From assembly GCA_902566365.1 (NCBI GenBank), contig CACFIH010000005.1, positions 17,352-81,351 of the forward strand: DNA of 64,000 nt, given 5' to 3'. How positions within the stretch are numbered: the stretch's first letter is position 1; each line of letters starts with the position of its first letter. This DNA is from an uncultured Pelagibacteraceae bacterium (GTDB lineage Bacteria; Pseudomonadota; Alphaproteobacteria; Pelagibacterales; Pelagibacteraceae). Below are positions 37,853 to 46,710 of this stretch, one piece after another. Under the pieces are notes generated by a model, which was not told where the DNA came from, ran no database searches, and saw nothing but the letters and a program-made list of their open reading frames with translations. The translations under genes and the position numbers were made by a program.

Positions 37853-39507
37853 TAATTATCTTTTACCATATCACTTTTCATTTCATCACCAAAATATTTT
37901 AAAATATTCATAATAGGAGTTGGAATAGCTCCACAAAGAGCACATAAACAGCCTTTTTGCATTGTTATTAATAACTCGTTTAGTAACTTAAGTGGAATTT
38001 TAGCAGTTTTTTTCTTTGCTTGGTCGAACATCTCTTTACCTCTATAAGATCCAAGTCTTCCAGGAAAACACTTGCCACAAGACTCTTCAGCAGAAAATTC
38101 AAACAAGTGATGAATATATTCTGTCATTGGAAAATCTTTTGGAATACTCACAACACTTGCATGACCCAACATGAAACCTTTTGCAGTAAATTCTTGAAAG
38201 TCTAAATTTAAGTTATCAATTTCAGTCAATGGAACTACTCCACCTAAAGGGCCACCAATTTGAAATGCTTTTATTTCTTTTTTATAGCCTCCACCAATTT
38301 CATTAAATATTTTTTTCATTGGTGTACCCATGTCTATTTCATAAACACCAGGATTTTTAAAAAAACTATCTAAGCAAACTAATTTTGTACCTGCTGATTT
38401 TTTGTTACCAATCGAAGAAAATTTTTCTGCTCCATTGATTAATATTCCAGTTGCAGCTGCTAAAGTTTCTACGTTATTTACAACTGTTGGTTTTTTATAA
38501 AGTCCTTCTGTAACCGGGAAGGGTGGTCTTACATCCACCTCAGCTCTTCTTCCTTCAATTGATGCAATTAGTGCTGTTTCTTCTCCACAAATATACGCAC
38601 CTTGACCAATACAAATTCCTAAATCAAATGAAAAATTTGTACCTAAAATATTTTCACCTAAGAGACCTAACTTTTTAAGTTCATTGATACTTCCATTTAT
38701 AGCTTCAATAGATTTAGGATATTCACCTCTAATGTATAAAACACCTTCATTGCTTCCTATTACAAAACCACAAATTATCATTCCAAAAATAACCTTAAGA
38801 GGTTGTTCTTCTAGCAAATATCTATCAGAGAAAGCACCTGAATCTCCTTCGTCAGCATTGCAAATAACATACTTTTTATCTCCCTTTGCTTTACTACAAA
38901 AGTCCCATTTCATTCCTGTAGGAAAACCTGCGCCTCCTCTTCCTGTTAAATTTGAGTCTAGCAATGATTTTATAATTTCCTTTTTATCTGTTTTTAAAAA
39001 TTTATTTAATTCATCTTTAAATTGATCTGTTGATGAAAGCTTATCATCCATTAAAAAACTTGTTGTTGCATAACTTTTAGAGAAAAACTTTTCTTGTTTG
39101 ATGTTTTCACCTTTTAATATTTGATCTATTTTTTCAATATCTTTACCTGCATAATTTTCTCCATCATAATGAAAAGCATGATTTTCATAACAATGTCCTA
39201 AACAAAACATTTCTCCAACTTTATCTTTACCTAATTTTTCTTTTAATTTGTCTTTTAATTTGTCCTGAGTTCCAGCACACATACATGCACTTCCATTACA
39301 AACAAAAGCTTTTTTTTCTCTATGTGAAGGTCTTAAAAACTCATAAAAACTTTCAGCGCCATGTATAGTGGAAACACCTAAATGATATTCTTTTGCTATT
39401 TCTTTAATATCTTTTGGTGAATTATTAAGAACATTTTCAGACAACTTTTTGAATAAGTTGTTTTTTAAACCAATTCTTCCAGACAAATTACTTATATTTT
39501 TTGACAC
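37852..39507 (-). CDS. fdsB: Formate dehydrogenase beta subunit (NuoE-NuoF fusion, FMN/NAD-binding)
   Basis: Diaphorase part of formate dehydrogenase, passing electrons to NAD+. Residues 1-150 form a NuoE/FdsG-like thioredoxin-fold domain with 2Fe-2S ligands Cys70, Cys75, Cys102 and Cys106. The rest is NuoF-like: GRGGAGFPTGMKWDFC (FMN/NAD site), NADEGDSGAFSDR, YICGEETALIASIEGRRAEV and the 4Fe-4S ligands ESCGKCFPGR plus a later LCALCGA. The fusion explains why no separate fdsG gene is present. At 551 residues the protein is complete. Confidence 0.93.
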   Translation of the reverse strand: MSKNISNLSGRIGLKNNLFKKLSENVLNNSPKDIKEIAKEYHLGVSTIHGAESFYEFLRPSHREKKAFVCNGSACMCAGTQDKLKDKLKEKLGKDKVGEMFCLGHCYENHAFHYDGENYAGKDIEKIDQILKGENIKQEKFFSKSYATTSFLMDDKLSSTDQFKDELNKFLKTDKKEIIKSLLDSNLTGRGGAGFPTGMKWDFCSKAKGDKKYVICNADEGDSGAFSDRYLLEEQPLKVIFGMIICGFVIGSNEGVLYIRGEYPKSIEAINGSINELKKLGLLGENILGTNFSFDLGICIGQGAYICGEETALIASIEGRRAEVDVRPPFPVTEGLYKKPTVVNNVETLAAATGILINGAEKFSSIGNKKSAGTKLVCLDSFFKNPGVYEIDMGTPMKKIFNEIGGGYKKEIKAFQIGGPLGGVVPLTEIDNLNLDFQEFTAKGFMLGHASVVSIPKDFPMTEYIHHLFEFSAEESCGKCFPGRLGSYRGKEMFDQAKKKTAKIPLKLLNELLITMQKGCLCALCGAIPTPIMNILKYFGDEMKSDMVKDN

Positions 39508-39525
39508 CTTAAAATTCCTTTATTT

Positions 39526-40365
39526 TTAACTTAAAATAACTTTTTGGTTATTTGTGTATATATTAAAACTATCCTCTTTTACGAAACCTATCAAGGCCAT
39601 GTCAAACCTATTCGCAAGATCAATTGCTAGACTAGTTGGCGCACCTACACCAATCATCAAGCCAATATTGGACATTAAAACTTTCTGAACTAGTTCAAAA
39701 TTTAGTCTTCCTGAACATGTTATAAATTGGTCTTTCGGTTTGAAGTAATTATTAAATAATGAATCACCAATCATTTTATCTAATGCGTTGTGCCTTCCAA
39801 CATCCTCTCTTAAAGATATCAAATCACCATTAGATGAAAATAGTCCGCTAGCATGGATACCCCCTGTTTTTGTAAATTCGGATTGATTTTTTCTTAGGAT
39901 GCGTGGCGAATTGATTATCACATCTTTTGATAATTTTGGATCTGATTTAGGAGCCTTTTCCTTTTTAGTTATTTCTAGCGCATCTAAAGAAGACTTACCA
40001 CATACACCACATGATGAGTTGGTTAAAAAATCTTTTTTAATTTTTGAAATATTAACATTTTGAGAATTATTTAAAGTTGCAATTATTTTGTTTTGAATGT
40101 TATACTGACCTACTTTTTCACCAAAACTATCTATACTATCAATATCTTTAATATCTTTAACAATCTGTTCATTATATAAAAAACCTCTTACCAAATCTTT
40201 ATCATGTCCAGGAGTTCTCATTGTTATTGATATACTTTTTGTTATCCAATCTTTACCATCTTTATATTTCAAAGAAATTTCCAAAGGTTCTTCGATAGAA
40301 ACTAAATCATTAGTATTTTTGAACTTATCTTTTTTATATTTTGTAACTTTATACTCAGAATTCAT
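39526..40365 (-). CDS. fdhD: FdhD, sulfurtransferase for formate dehydrogenase maturation
   Basis: Carries sulfur from a cysteine desulfurase to the Mo-bis-MGD cofactor of formate dehydrogenase. The 279 residues contain the essential CGVCG loop (Cys119 and Cys122), TMRTPGHDKDLVRGFLYNE, TGGIHASGLF and LREDVGRHNALDKMIG. It lies 18 bases upstream of fdsB in the same transcript, as expected for a dedicated maturation factor. Confidence 0.95.
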   Translation of the reverse strand: MNSEYKVTKYKKDKFKNTNDLVSIEEPLEISLKYKDGKDWITKSISITMRTPGHDKDLVRGFLYNEQIVKDIKDIDSIDSFGEKVGQYNIQNKIIATLNNSQNVNISKIKKDFLTNSSCGVCGKSSLDALEITKKEKAPKSDPKLSKDVIINSPRILRKNQSEFTKTGGIHASGLFSSNGDLISLREDVGRHNALDKMIGDSLFNNYFKPKDQFITCSGRLNFELVQKVLMSNIGLMIGVGAPTSLAIDLANRFDMALIGFVKEDSFNIYTNNQKVILS

Positions 40366-40369
40366 TTAA

Positions 40370-40846
40370 TTATTTTAATGGATAATTCTTTTTAAGAATA
40401 AATTTATTTATAAAAATTGCTAATAAAATAATTATTAAACAACCTGAAATAATTGGGAATATCAAATAATCAAAAGAAACACTCCCAATTATTACAATAA
40501 TAGGATTTCCCCCAGCTGGTGGATGCACTACATTTAAAAGTATCATGAAAAAAATTCCAATACCTACTGCAATTGCAATATTAATATAAATTGGTAATGG
40601 AACTAAGCTTACAAAGATTACTCCAACCAAAGATGTTACTAGATGACCAAAAAAAACATTCTTAGGTTGAGCGAAAGGACTCTCAGGAAAACCAAATAAT
40701 AAGACCATCGATGAACCAAAAGAACCAGCTAAAAATAATCCAAATGCACTTTTGTAAGTTAAAGCTGTCAGCACACTGATTGTAAATGTGGAAAAGAAAC
40801 CAGCTATCAAAGCTTTCTTTAAAATTTCTTTATTGATTTTAATCAT
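40370..40846 (-). CDS. HPP-family membrane protein
   Basis: A 158-residue protein with four or five hydrophobic helices and the family-defining HPP motif in NVVHPPAGGNPIIVIIG. PESPFAQPKNVFFGH is the second conserved loop. Some plant HPP proteins transport nitrite in chloroplasts. Here it sits inside the formate dehydrogenase operon (overlaps the SufU-like gene by eight bases, four bases before fdhD), so transport of a small anion such as formate is a reasonable hypothesis but unproven. Confidence 0.8.
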   Translation of the reverse strand: MIKINKEILKKALIAGFFSTFTISVLTALTYKSAFGLFLAGSFGSSMVLLFGFPESPFAQPKNVFFGHLVTSLVGVIFVSLVPLPIYINIAIAVGIGIFFMILLNVVHPPAGGNPIIVIIGSVSFDYLIFPIISGCLIIILLAIFINKFILKKNYPLK

Positions 40847-41237
40847 TGAGAGCTTTCAAAACAGTTCTTAGAGGAAGCAATAGGCATTCTTTTCTGGATT
40901 TATTTTTTTGGTTAAAAATTTCTTTAAAATCCGACCATTTTTTTTCAATTATTATTTTTGTATCTTCAAATGCCTTTTCACAAATTGATATGAATTCTTT
41001 TATTTCTTTTACTCTTTTATTTTTTATATTTCGTGAAAGTAAACTCACGGATGCTTGGCAAAAAACACATGACTTACATTGATATCCTATATCAACTACC
41101 TTATCATTTTTAACAATTAGACTTATTTCCATTTCATCACCACATAATGGATTTTTATTTTTTGATTTATGTGTGTGATTATTAAGAACTTTGTTGTTCT
41201 CTGTATTTGATGCAATTTCTAAAATTTTAAGATCCAT
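40839..41237 (-). CDS. SufU/IscU-like iron-sulfur scaffold protein
   Basis: A 132-residue member of the IscU/SufU/NifU-N fold. The three conserved cysteine positions are present: Cys32 with Asp34 (NPLCGDE), Cys60 within CKSCVFCQAS (extra Cys54 and Cys57 nearby), and Cys118 (RKECLLLPLRTVLKAL), which matches the R-x-x-C-x-x-L pattern of SufU-type proteins better than the IscU His-Cys pair. It heads the formate dehydrogenase operon and probably serves cluster or sulfur delivery to that enzyme. Function is inferred from context. Confidence 0.75.
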   Translation of the reverse strand: MDLKILEIASNTENNKVLNNHTHKSKNKNPLCGDEMEISLIVKNDKVVDIGYQCKSCVFCQASVSLLSRNIKNKRVKEIKEFISICEKAFEDTKIIIEKKWSDFKEIFNQKNKSRKECLLLPLRTVLKALND

Positions 41238-41280
41238 AATATTTCTTTAAATCAAATTTTAATGTTTTATATTTTCAATA

Positions 41281-41892
41281 ATGGAACATAACAATATTTT
41301 AGCTGTTGTACTAGCGGGTGGTAAATCAAAAAGATTTGGTAGCGACAAATCTCAAGTTAAATTAGGTAAAAAAATACTAATAGATTATATTTTGGGTGAG
41401 ATAATTGATTTATATAGTGAAATACTTATTGTAGCTAATGAACCTATCAATTTTCTAAATTCGGATAAAATCAAGTTAACTAAAGATTATGAAAAAGGTC
41501 TAGGTCCTCTTGGTGGTGTTCTTTCTGCTATGAAATGGATAAAAGAAAATAAAAAAAATTATAAATGGATATCTACTTTTCCAGCCGATACTCCTTTTTT
41601 TAAAAAAAAACATCTTCAAAAATTTTATGAAAAAATTGATATTCATGAAAGCTATTTATTTTTTATGAAATCACATGAAACAAGACATAATATTTTTGGT
41701 TTATGGTCTTTATCGTTATTCGACAAATTAGAAAAAGCATTAATTAAAGGAGATAGAAAAGTTGAATTTTGGGCTAATGAAATAGGTGTAAAAACAATCA
41801 ATTTTGATTTTAAAAACAATGATGATCCTTTTTTTAACGTTAATACCAAAGAAGATTTGGAGAATGCAAAAAAATTATTAAAAAATGATTAG
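41281..41892 (+). CDS. mobA: Molybdenum cofactor guanylyltransferase
   Basis: Adds GMP to molybdopterin to form the MGD cofactor used by formate dehydrogenase. The nucleotidyltransferase loop LAGGKSKRFGSDKS is at about residues 11-24, followed by the conserved GPLGGVLSAM and the metal-binding STFPADTPF. At 203 residues it has the usual length. It is divergent from the formate dehydrogenase operon (43-base gap) and overlaps moeA by eight bases. Confidence 0.92.
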   Translation: MEHNNILAVVLAGGKSKRFGSDKSQVKLGKKILIDYILGEIIDLYSEILIVANEPINFLNSDKIKLTKDYEKGLGPLGGVLSAMKWIKENKKNYKWISTFPADTPFFKKKHLQKFYEKIDIHESYLFFMKSHETRHNIFGLWSLSLFDKLEKALIKGDRKVEFWANEIGVKTINFDFKNNDDPFFNVNTKEDLENAKKLLKND

Positions 41893-43138
41893 CTACAAAA
41901 AATCAAAAGAAATTTTAAGGAAGTATAAAATTAGGATTGGAGATGAATTTGTTGATATCAACAATTGTTTAGATCGAGTAACATCTTCAAATATTTATGT
42001 AAAATCAAATTATCCATTAGGAAATAACGCTGCATTTGATGGCTACGCAATAAAATCCATTGATACAAATAAATTACATAAAAAATTTTATAAAAAGTTT
42101 AAGATAATCGGATCAATAGCAGCTGGAAACAAACCTTTTAATAAATTAGTTAGGAAGTATGAGGCAGTTGAAATTATGACAGGAGCATTAATTCCAAAAG
42201 CTTTTGACACAATAATTCCAATAGAAAAAATAAACTTTGTTCCAAATAAAAAAAAACGTAAATATATTTTATTAAATAAAAAAATTCCAAAATTTGAGCA
42301 TGTGAGATTTAAAGGCTCGGATTATAAGAAAAACGATCTATTAATATCCAAAGGCACAATTATACAGTCCAATCATATTTTGGCATTAAGAACATTGGGT
42401 ATAAATATATTAAAGGTAAAAAAAAAACCAACTATCTTATTTTTTTCTACAGGTAATGAAATTACAAATAAAAACAAAATTTTAGATTGGGAAGTAAGAA
42501 ATTCAAATAGTTATTATATAAAATCTTTAAATAGAAGTTTTTTATTCAATTTTATTGATGGTGGAATCTTACGAGATAATCAAAGTAAACTATTTAAAAA
42601 TAGAATTAATAAGATGCTTAAATCTAAAGTTGATTTATTGATTACATCAGGCGCAGTCTCTGCTGGAAAATTTGATTTTGTTCCAAGTGTAGTTAAAAGT
42701 TTTAAATTAAGTGGTTACTTTAAAAGTGTATCCATTAGACCAGGTAAGCCAGTTTTATTTGCTAAAATAAAAAATAAGCCCAAAGCTATTTTTGGATTAC
42801 CAGGTAACCCAATTTCATCAGCGGCTTGTTTTAGATTTTTTGTTTACCCTTATGTAAAAAGTATATTGGGGATGCCTGAAGAAATTCCTTTTAAAGCTAA
42901 ATTAAAAAATGAATTTATTAAAAAGAAAGAATTTACTCGATTTGTAAAAAGTAAAATTAATACAACTAAAAATGGTAAATTAGAGGTCAAAATTTTAAAG
43001 GGTCAGGAGTCATTTAGGATTAAATCATTTATTCAATCAAACGCGTGGGTAATTCTTCCATCTGGGAAATCAAAATTTAAAAAAGGGGAATTTGTTGATT
43101 GTATTTTTTCAAATCATCCAAATAAAATTTTTTTATAA
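41885..43138 (+). CDS. moeA: Molybdopterin molybdenumtransferase
   Basis: Inserts molybdate into adenylated molybdopterin. The 417 residues contain NAAFDGYAIKS near residue 50, AGNKPFNKL, EAVEIMTGALIPKAFDTIIPIE in two parts, the STGNEI nucleotide region, SGAVSAGKFDFV (active-site loop) and RPGKPVLFAK followed by FGLPGNPISS. It is unusually rich in lysine, in line with the AT-rich genome. It is coupled to mobA and makes the window nearly self-sufficient for the last steps of Mo cofactor assembly. Confidence 0.94.
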   Translation: MISYKKSKEILRKYKIRIGDEFVDINNCLDRVTSSNIYVKSNYPLGNNAAFDGYAIKSIDTNKLHKKFYKKFKIIGSIAAGNKPFNKLVRKYEAVEIMTGALIPKAFDTIIPIEKINFVPNKKKRKYILLNKKIPKFEHVRFKGSDYKKNDLLISKGTIIQSNHILALRTLGINILKVKKKPTILFFSTGNEITNKNKILDWEVRNSNSYYIKSLNRSFLFNFIDGGILRDNQSKLFKNRINKMLKSKVDLLITSGAVSAGKFDFVPSVVKSFKLSGYFKSVSIRPGKPVLFAKIKNKPKAIFGLPGNPISSAACFRFFVYPYVKSILGMPEEIPFKAKLKNEFIKKKEFTRFVKSKINTTKNGKLEVKILKGQESFRIKSFIQSNAWVILPSGKSKFKKGEFVDCIFSNHPNKIFL

Positions 43139-43189
43139 AACTTCTCATTTTTGTTGTAGTTAAAATAAATTAGAATTAAATATTCGTTA

Positions 43190-44095
43190 ATGATTGAACT
43201 TAAAAATGAAAAAATAGCTGTTCCGGTAGTTTTATTTGCAGGCTTACTTTGGTCTTTTGGTCCATTAGTAGTGAGGTATATGGAGGATCCTCATTTAGTG
43301 CCTTGGCAATATATTTTTGGAAGAGGACTGACAATATTTATAATTTTAAACTTATATTTATATTTTGAAGAAGGTTTAAACTTTTATAAAAATTATAAAA
43401 AAGTTGGTAAATCAGGTCTTATCGGAGGCTGTGGTCTTGGAGTAGCCATGATGTCTTTTATCTATTCAATTACAAATACTACTGCAGCAATCACATTATT
43501 ATGTTTAGCAGCCATGCCTTTTTTTACTGCTCTTCTTGCTTTTTTATTTTTAAAAGAGAGAATTTCTTTAAATGTTTGGATTTCGATATTTCTTGCAACC
43601 ATAGGAATAATTATTATGGCTGTTGGGAATACTGAAAAAAGTTCAATAGTTGGATTTATTTTTGGTATTACATCTTCAATTGGTTTTTCTATATTTTCAG
43701 TGAGTCTTAGATGGAGAAAAGAAACTCCAAAATTTACAACAGTAGCAATAGCCGGATTATTTTGTTTTTTAACTGCTACAATTATGATTTTAGCTAAAGG
43801 CCAGCCTTTTTTTTCAACAAGCTATAATAGCTCAATGTTTTCTTTACACGGCACATTAGTGTGTCTTGGTTTAATTTTATATTCAATTGGCTCAAAAGCA
43901 ATACCAGCAGCAGAACTTACATTATTATCTCTGACAGAAGTAATAGGAGGAATTTTTTGGGTATGGTTACCTTTGTTTGGAATTAATGAAGTACCGTCAA
44001 CAAATACAATTGTTGGAGGCTTTTTTCTTTTTATTTCATTAATTTATTACAGTCTAATTATGAGATGGAATAAAAGATATATTGCATTAAATTAA
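43190..44095 (+). CDS. EamA-family (DMT superfamily) transporter next to the creatinase gene
   Basis: A 301-residue inner membrane transporter with ten helices in two EamA halves. The halves are marked by LLWSFGPLVVRYMED near the start, TTAAITLLCLAAMPFFTALLAFLFL in two parts, and ELTLLSLTEVIGGIFWVWLP in the second repeat. The creatinase gene starts 10 bases after its stop, so it probably moves a guanidino compound, creatine or a product. Direction and substrate cannot be read from sequence. Confidence 0.83.
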   Translation: MIELKNEKIAVPVVLFAGLLWSFGPLVVRYMEDPHLVPWQYIFGRGLTIFIILNLYLYFEEGLNFYKNYKKVGKSGLIGGCGLGVAMMSFIYSITNTTAAITLLCLAAMPFFTALLAFLFLKERISLNVWISIFLATIGIIIMAVGNTEKSSIVGFIFGITSSIGFSIFSVSLRWRKETPKFTTVAIAGLFCFLTATIMILAKGQPFFSTSYNSSMFSLHGTLVCLGLILYSIGSKAIPAAELTLLSLTEVIGGIFWVWLPLFGINEVPSTNTIVGGFFLFISLIYYSLIMRWNKRYIALN

Positions 44096-44105
44096 AATCT
44101 TAACC

Positions 44106-45323
44106 ATGGAACGTCCAGACTTCTTTGAATTAAAAAATGGTGAAAAAGTAAAACTTCCTTTTTCAAACAAGGAATATAATGAAAGAGTAAATAATTTAAG
44201 ATCTGTAATGGATAAAGATAACATCGATATGATTATTTTAACATCCATGCACAATATTGCATACTACACGGGTTTTATTTATTGTTCTTTTGGAAGACCC
44301 TATGGTTGTTTAATAACTAAAAACAAGATTTCTACTATTTCAGCGAATATTGACGCAAGCCAACCTTGGCGAAGATCACATTGTGATAATGTAATTTATA
44401 CAGATTGGAAAAGAGATAATTTTTTAAAAGCGATAGTTTCAATCATTGGAAGAGATGATCCTCCAAAAAATATTGGTATAGAAAATGATCATGTAACATT
44501 AGATATGAGAGAAAAAATTGGATCAATTTTTTCATTTTCAGTATTTAGAGATATTTCAAGAGAACTTATGAAATTAAGAATGATAAAATCTGATGAGGAA
44601 ATCGAAATTATTAAAAATGGTGCAAGAATTGCAGACTTAGGAGGAGAAGAAGTTGTTAAAAATATAAAAGAGGGTGCTACAGAATTAGAAGTAGCAATTG
44701 CTGGAAGAGATAGGATGGAAAGAGAAATTGCTAAAAGTTATCCTGATGCAGAATATATGGACACCTGGGTGTGGTTTCAATCAGGTATCAATACCGATGG
44801 AGCTCACAATCCAAAAACAAATCGTAAATTAAAAAAAGGTGATATACTTTCTTTAAATACATTTCCCATGATATCTGGATATTATACTGCACTTGAAAGA
44901 ACATTGTTTTTAGACTCAATAGATGATGCGTCCCTTAAAGCTTGGGAAGCAAATGTTAAAGTTCATAAAAAGGGTTTAGAACTTATTAAACCTGGAGTTA
45001 AATGTTCCGATATCTGTAACGAATTAAATGAATTGTTTGCTGAACTTGGTTATCTGCAATATAGAACTTTCGGTTATGGACATTCATTTGGAGTCTTATC
45101 TCATTTTTATGGAAGGGAAGCAGGATTAGAACTTAGAGAGGACATAGATACTGTCCTTAAGGAAAATATGGTTATATCAATGGAGCCAATGATTTTGATT
45201 CCTGAGGGAAAACCTGGTGCTGGAGGTTATAGAGAACATGATATTTTAATTATAAAAAAAGATGGAACTGAAAATATTACTAAGTTCCCATTCGGACCAG
45301 AGCACAATATAATCAAAGGATAA
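44106..45323 (+). CDS. Creatinase (creatine amidinohydrolase, M24 fold)
   Basis: Hydrolyses creatine to sarcosine and urea. The 405 residues line up closely with Pseudomonas creatinase as I recall it: SFGRPYG with Arg64, ISANIDASQPWRR, WFQSGINTDGAHNP with catalytic His234 (His232 in Pseudomonas), GYYTALERTLFLD (Glu264), FGYGHSFGVLSHFYGREAGL and SMEPMILIPEGKPGAGGYREHDI (Glu360) in parts. This depth of match favours creatinase over proline dipeptidases sharing the pita-bread fold, which need five metal ligands. The amidinotransferase gene follows one base after its stop. Confidence 0.9.
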   Translation: MERPDFFELKNGEKVKLPFSNKEYNERVNNLRSVMDKDNIDMIILTSMHNIAYYTGFIYCSFGRPYGCLITKNKISTISANIDASQPWRRSHCDNVIYTDWKRDNFLKAIVSIIGRDDPPKNIGIENDHVTLDMREKIGSIFSFSVFRDISRELMKLRMIKSDEEIEIIKNGARIADLGGEEVVKNIKEGATELEVAIAGRDRMEREIAKSYPDAEYMDTWVWFQSGINTDGAHNPKTNRKLKKGDILSLNTFPMISGYYTALERTLFLDSIDDASLKAWEANVKVHKKGLELIKPGVKCSDICNELNELFAELGYLQYRTFGYGHSFGVLSHFYGREAGLELREDIDTVLKENMVISMEPMILIPEGKPGAGGYREHDILIIKKDGTENITKFPFGPEHNIIKG

Positions 45324-45324
45324 A

Positions 45325-46440
45325 ATGAGTAAAAATAAGATTATAGTAAATAGCTGGAATGAATGGGATCCCCTGAAACATGTGATAGTTGGTAGAGCTG
45401 ACGGGACTTGTATCCCTGCACCTGAGCCAGCTTTAGATGCAAAAGTTCCTGAGGATTCAGATATGAGAGGTCAGTTTGGTCCAAGAACTAAAGACACAGT
45501 AGATAAAGCAAACCAACTTTTAAATGATTTTTCAGACATGTTAATAAAAAGAGGAATTAAAGTAGATCGACCAACTCCAATAGACTTTAATCAAAAAACA
45601 TCAACTCCTGACTGGGATGCAGAAACTATGTTTGGTTGCATGCCTCCTCGAGATGTATTGCTAACCGTTGGAAATGAAATTTTAGAAGCAACGATGAGTT
45701 ACAGATGTAGATGGTTTGAATATCTATGTTATCGACCACTTTTAAAAGAATATTATAATAACGATCCAAATATGAGACATGAGTCTGCTCCAAAGCCAAG
45801 ACTTACAGATGCTGATTATCGAAAAGATTATCTGTCGGATAAAATTGGTATTCAAAAAAGACTTAAATGGACTGAAGATAAATTTTTTGTGACTACTGAG
45901 GAGGAACCATTGTTCGATGCTGCAGATGTATTAAGATTTGGTAAAGATTTAGTCGTACAGCATGGTTTTACAACAAATTTAAAAGGTATAGATTGGTTAA
46001 AAAGACATTACAAAGATCACAGAGTTCATGCTGTAAATTTTCCAGGAGATCCTTATCCAATACATATTGATGCAACATTTACGCCCATAAAAGAAGGGTT
46101 AATAATAAACAATCCTCAAAGAAAATTACCAAAAGAACAAAGAAAATTATTTGAAAACAATGGATGGGAAATAATTGATGCAGCTCAGCCTGCTCATAAT
46201 GAACCTCCTCCGTTATGTTATTCATCTGTTTGGTTATCAATGAATGTTTTGGTTTTAGATCCAAAAACTGTTTGTGTTGAAAAAAGTGAAAAATACCAGG
46301 CAGAACAATTAGATAAATTAGGTATGGAAGTAATTCCAGTTGAATTGAGAGATGCTTATGCTTTCGGAGGGGGGTTACATTGTTGTACCGCTGATGTTTA
46401 TAGAGAAGGTACTTTAAAGGATTATTTTCCTAAACAATAA
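45325..46440 (+). CDS. Glycine amidinotransferase (AGAT/GATM-like)
   Basis: Transfers the amidino group between arginine and an amine, classically giving guanidinoacetate from glycine. The 371-residue chain follows animal GATM closely: NEWDPLKHVIVGRADG at the N-terminus, PRDVLLTVGNEILEA, KFFVTTEEEPLFDAADV, HIDATF and a C-terminal GGGLHCCTADVYR. The catalytic triad is Asp198 (first Asp of FDAAD), His247 and Cys353, with spacing like the human enzyme. It is coupled to the creatinase gene. Guanidinoacetate synthesis, breakdown to glycine and arginine, or another amidino acceptor are all possible. Confidence 0.88.
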   Translation: MSKNKIIVNSWNEWDPLKHVIVGRADGTCIPAPEPALDAKVPEDSDMRGQFGPRTKDTVDKANQLLNDFSDMLIKRGIKVDRPTPIDFNQKTSTPDWDAETMFGCMPPRDVLLTVGNEILEATMSYRCRWFEYLCYRPLLKEYYNNDPNMRHESAPKPRLTDADYRKDYLSDKIGIQKRLKWTEDKFFVTTEEEPLFDAADVLRFGKDLVVQHGFTTNLKGIDWLKRHYKDHRVHAVNFPGDPYPIHIDATFTPIKEGLIINNPQRKLPKEQRKLFENNGWEIIDAAQPAHNEPPPLCYSSVWLSMNVLVLDPKTVCVEKSEKYQAEQLDKLGMEVIPVELRDAYAFGGGLHCCTADVYREGTLKDYFPKQ

Positions 46441-46442
46441 AT

Positions 46443-46670
46443 CTAACTAGGGTTTTTTTTTAAGTATTCAATATATTTCAAAACTTCTTCAAATTTTTCA
46501 TCAGGAATATCTTTGTAACTTGTGTTAAATTTTTCTTTAATACATAAAGCTACATGTGCATAAGGATTTCTTCCTTTAGGATGATTTGAGTGATCTGGCA
46601 ATCGTCCTTTTAAATAATCGCCAGCTTCCTGAATAATTTTCCAGAGTTTAGTACTATTTTCTTTATTCAT
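46443..46670 (-). CDS. Small conserved hypothetical protein (75 aa)
   Basis: A 75-residue soluble protein. The core DYLKGRLPDHSNHPKGRNPYAHVA has the look of a conserved family found in marine alphaproteobacteria, then KEKFNTSYKDIPDEKFEEVLKYIEYLKK read in parts. I do not know a function. It lies between the amidinotransferase and MOSC genes on the opposite strand and is probably transcribed alone. Confidence 0.7.
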   Translation of the reverse strand: MNKENSTKLWKIIQEAGDYLKGRLPDHSNHPKGRNPYAHVALCIKEKFNTSYKDIPDEKFEEVLKYIEYLKKNPS

Positions 46671-46710
46671 TTATTTGAAATATTATAATTATATTTTTAA
46701 ATAGTAAATT

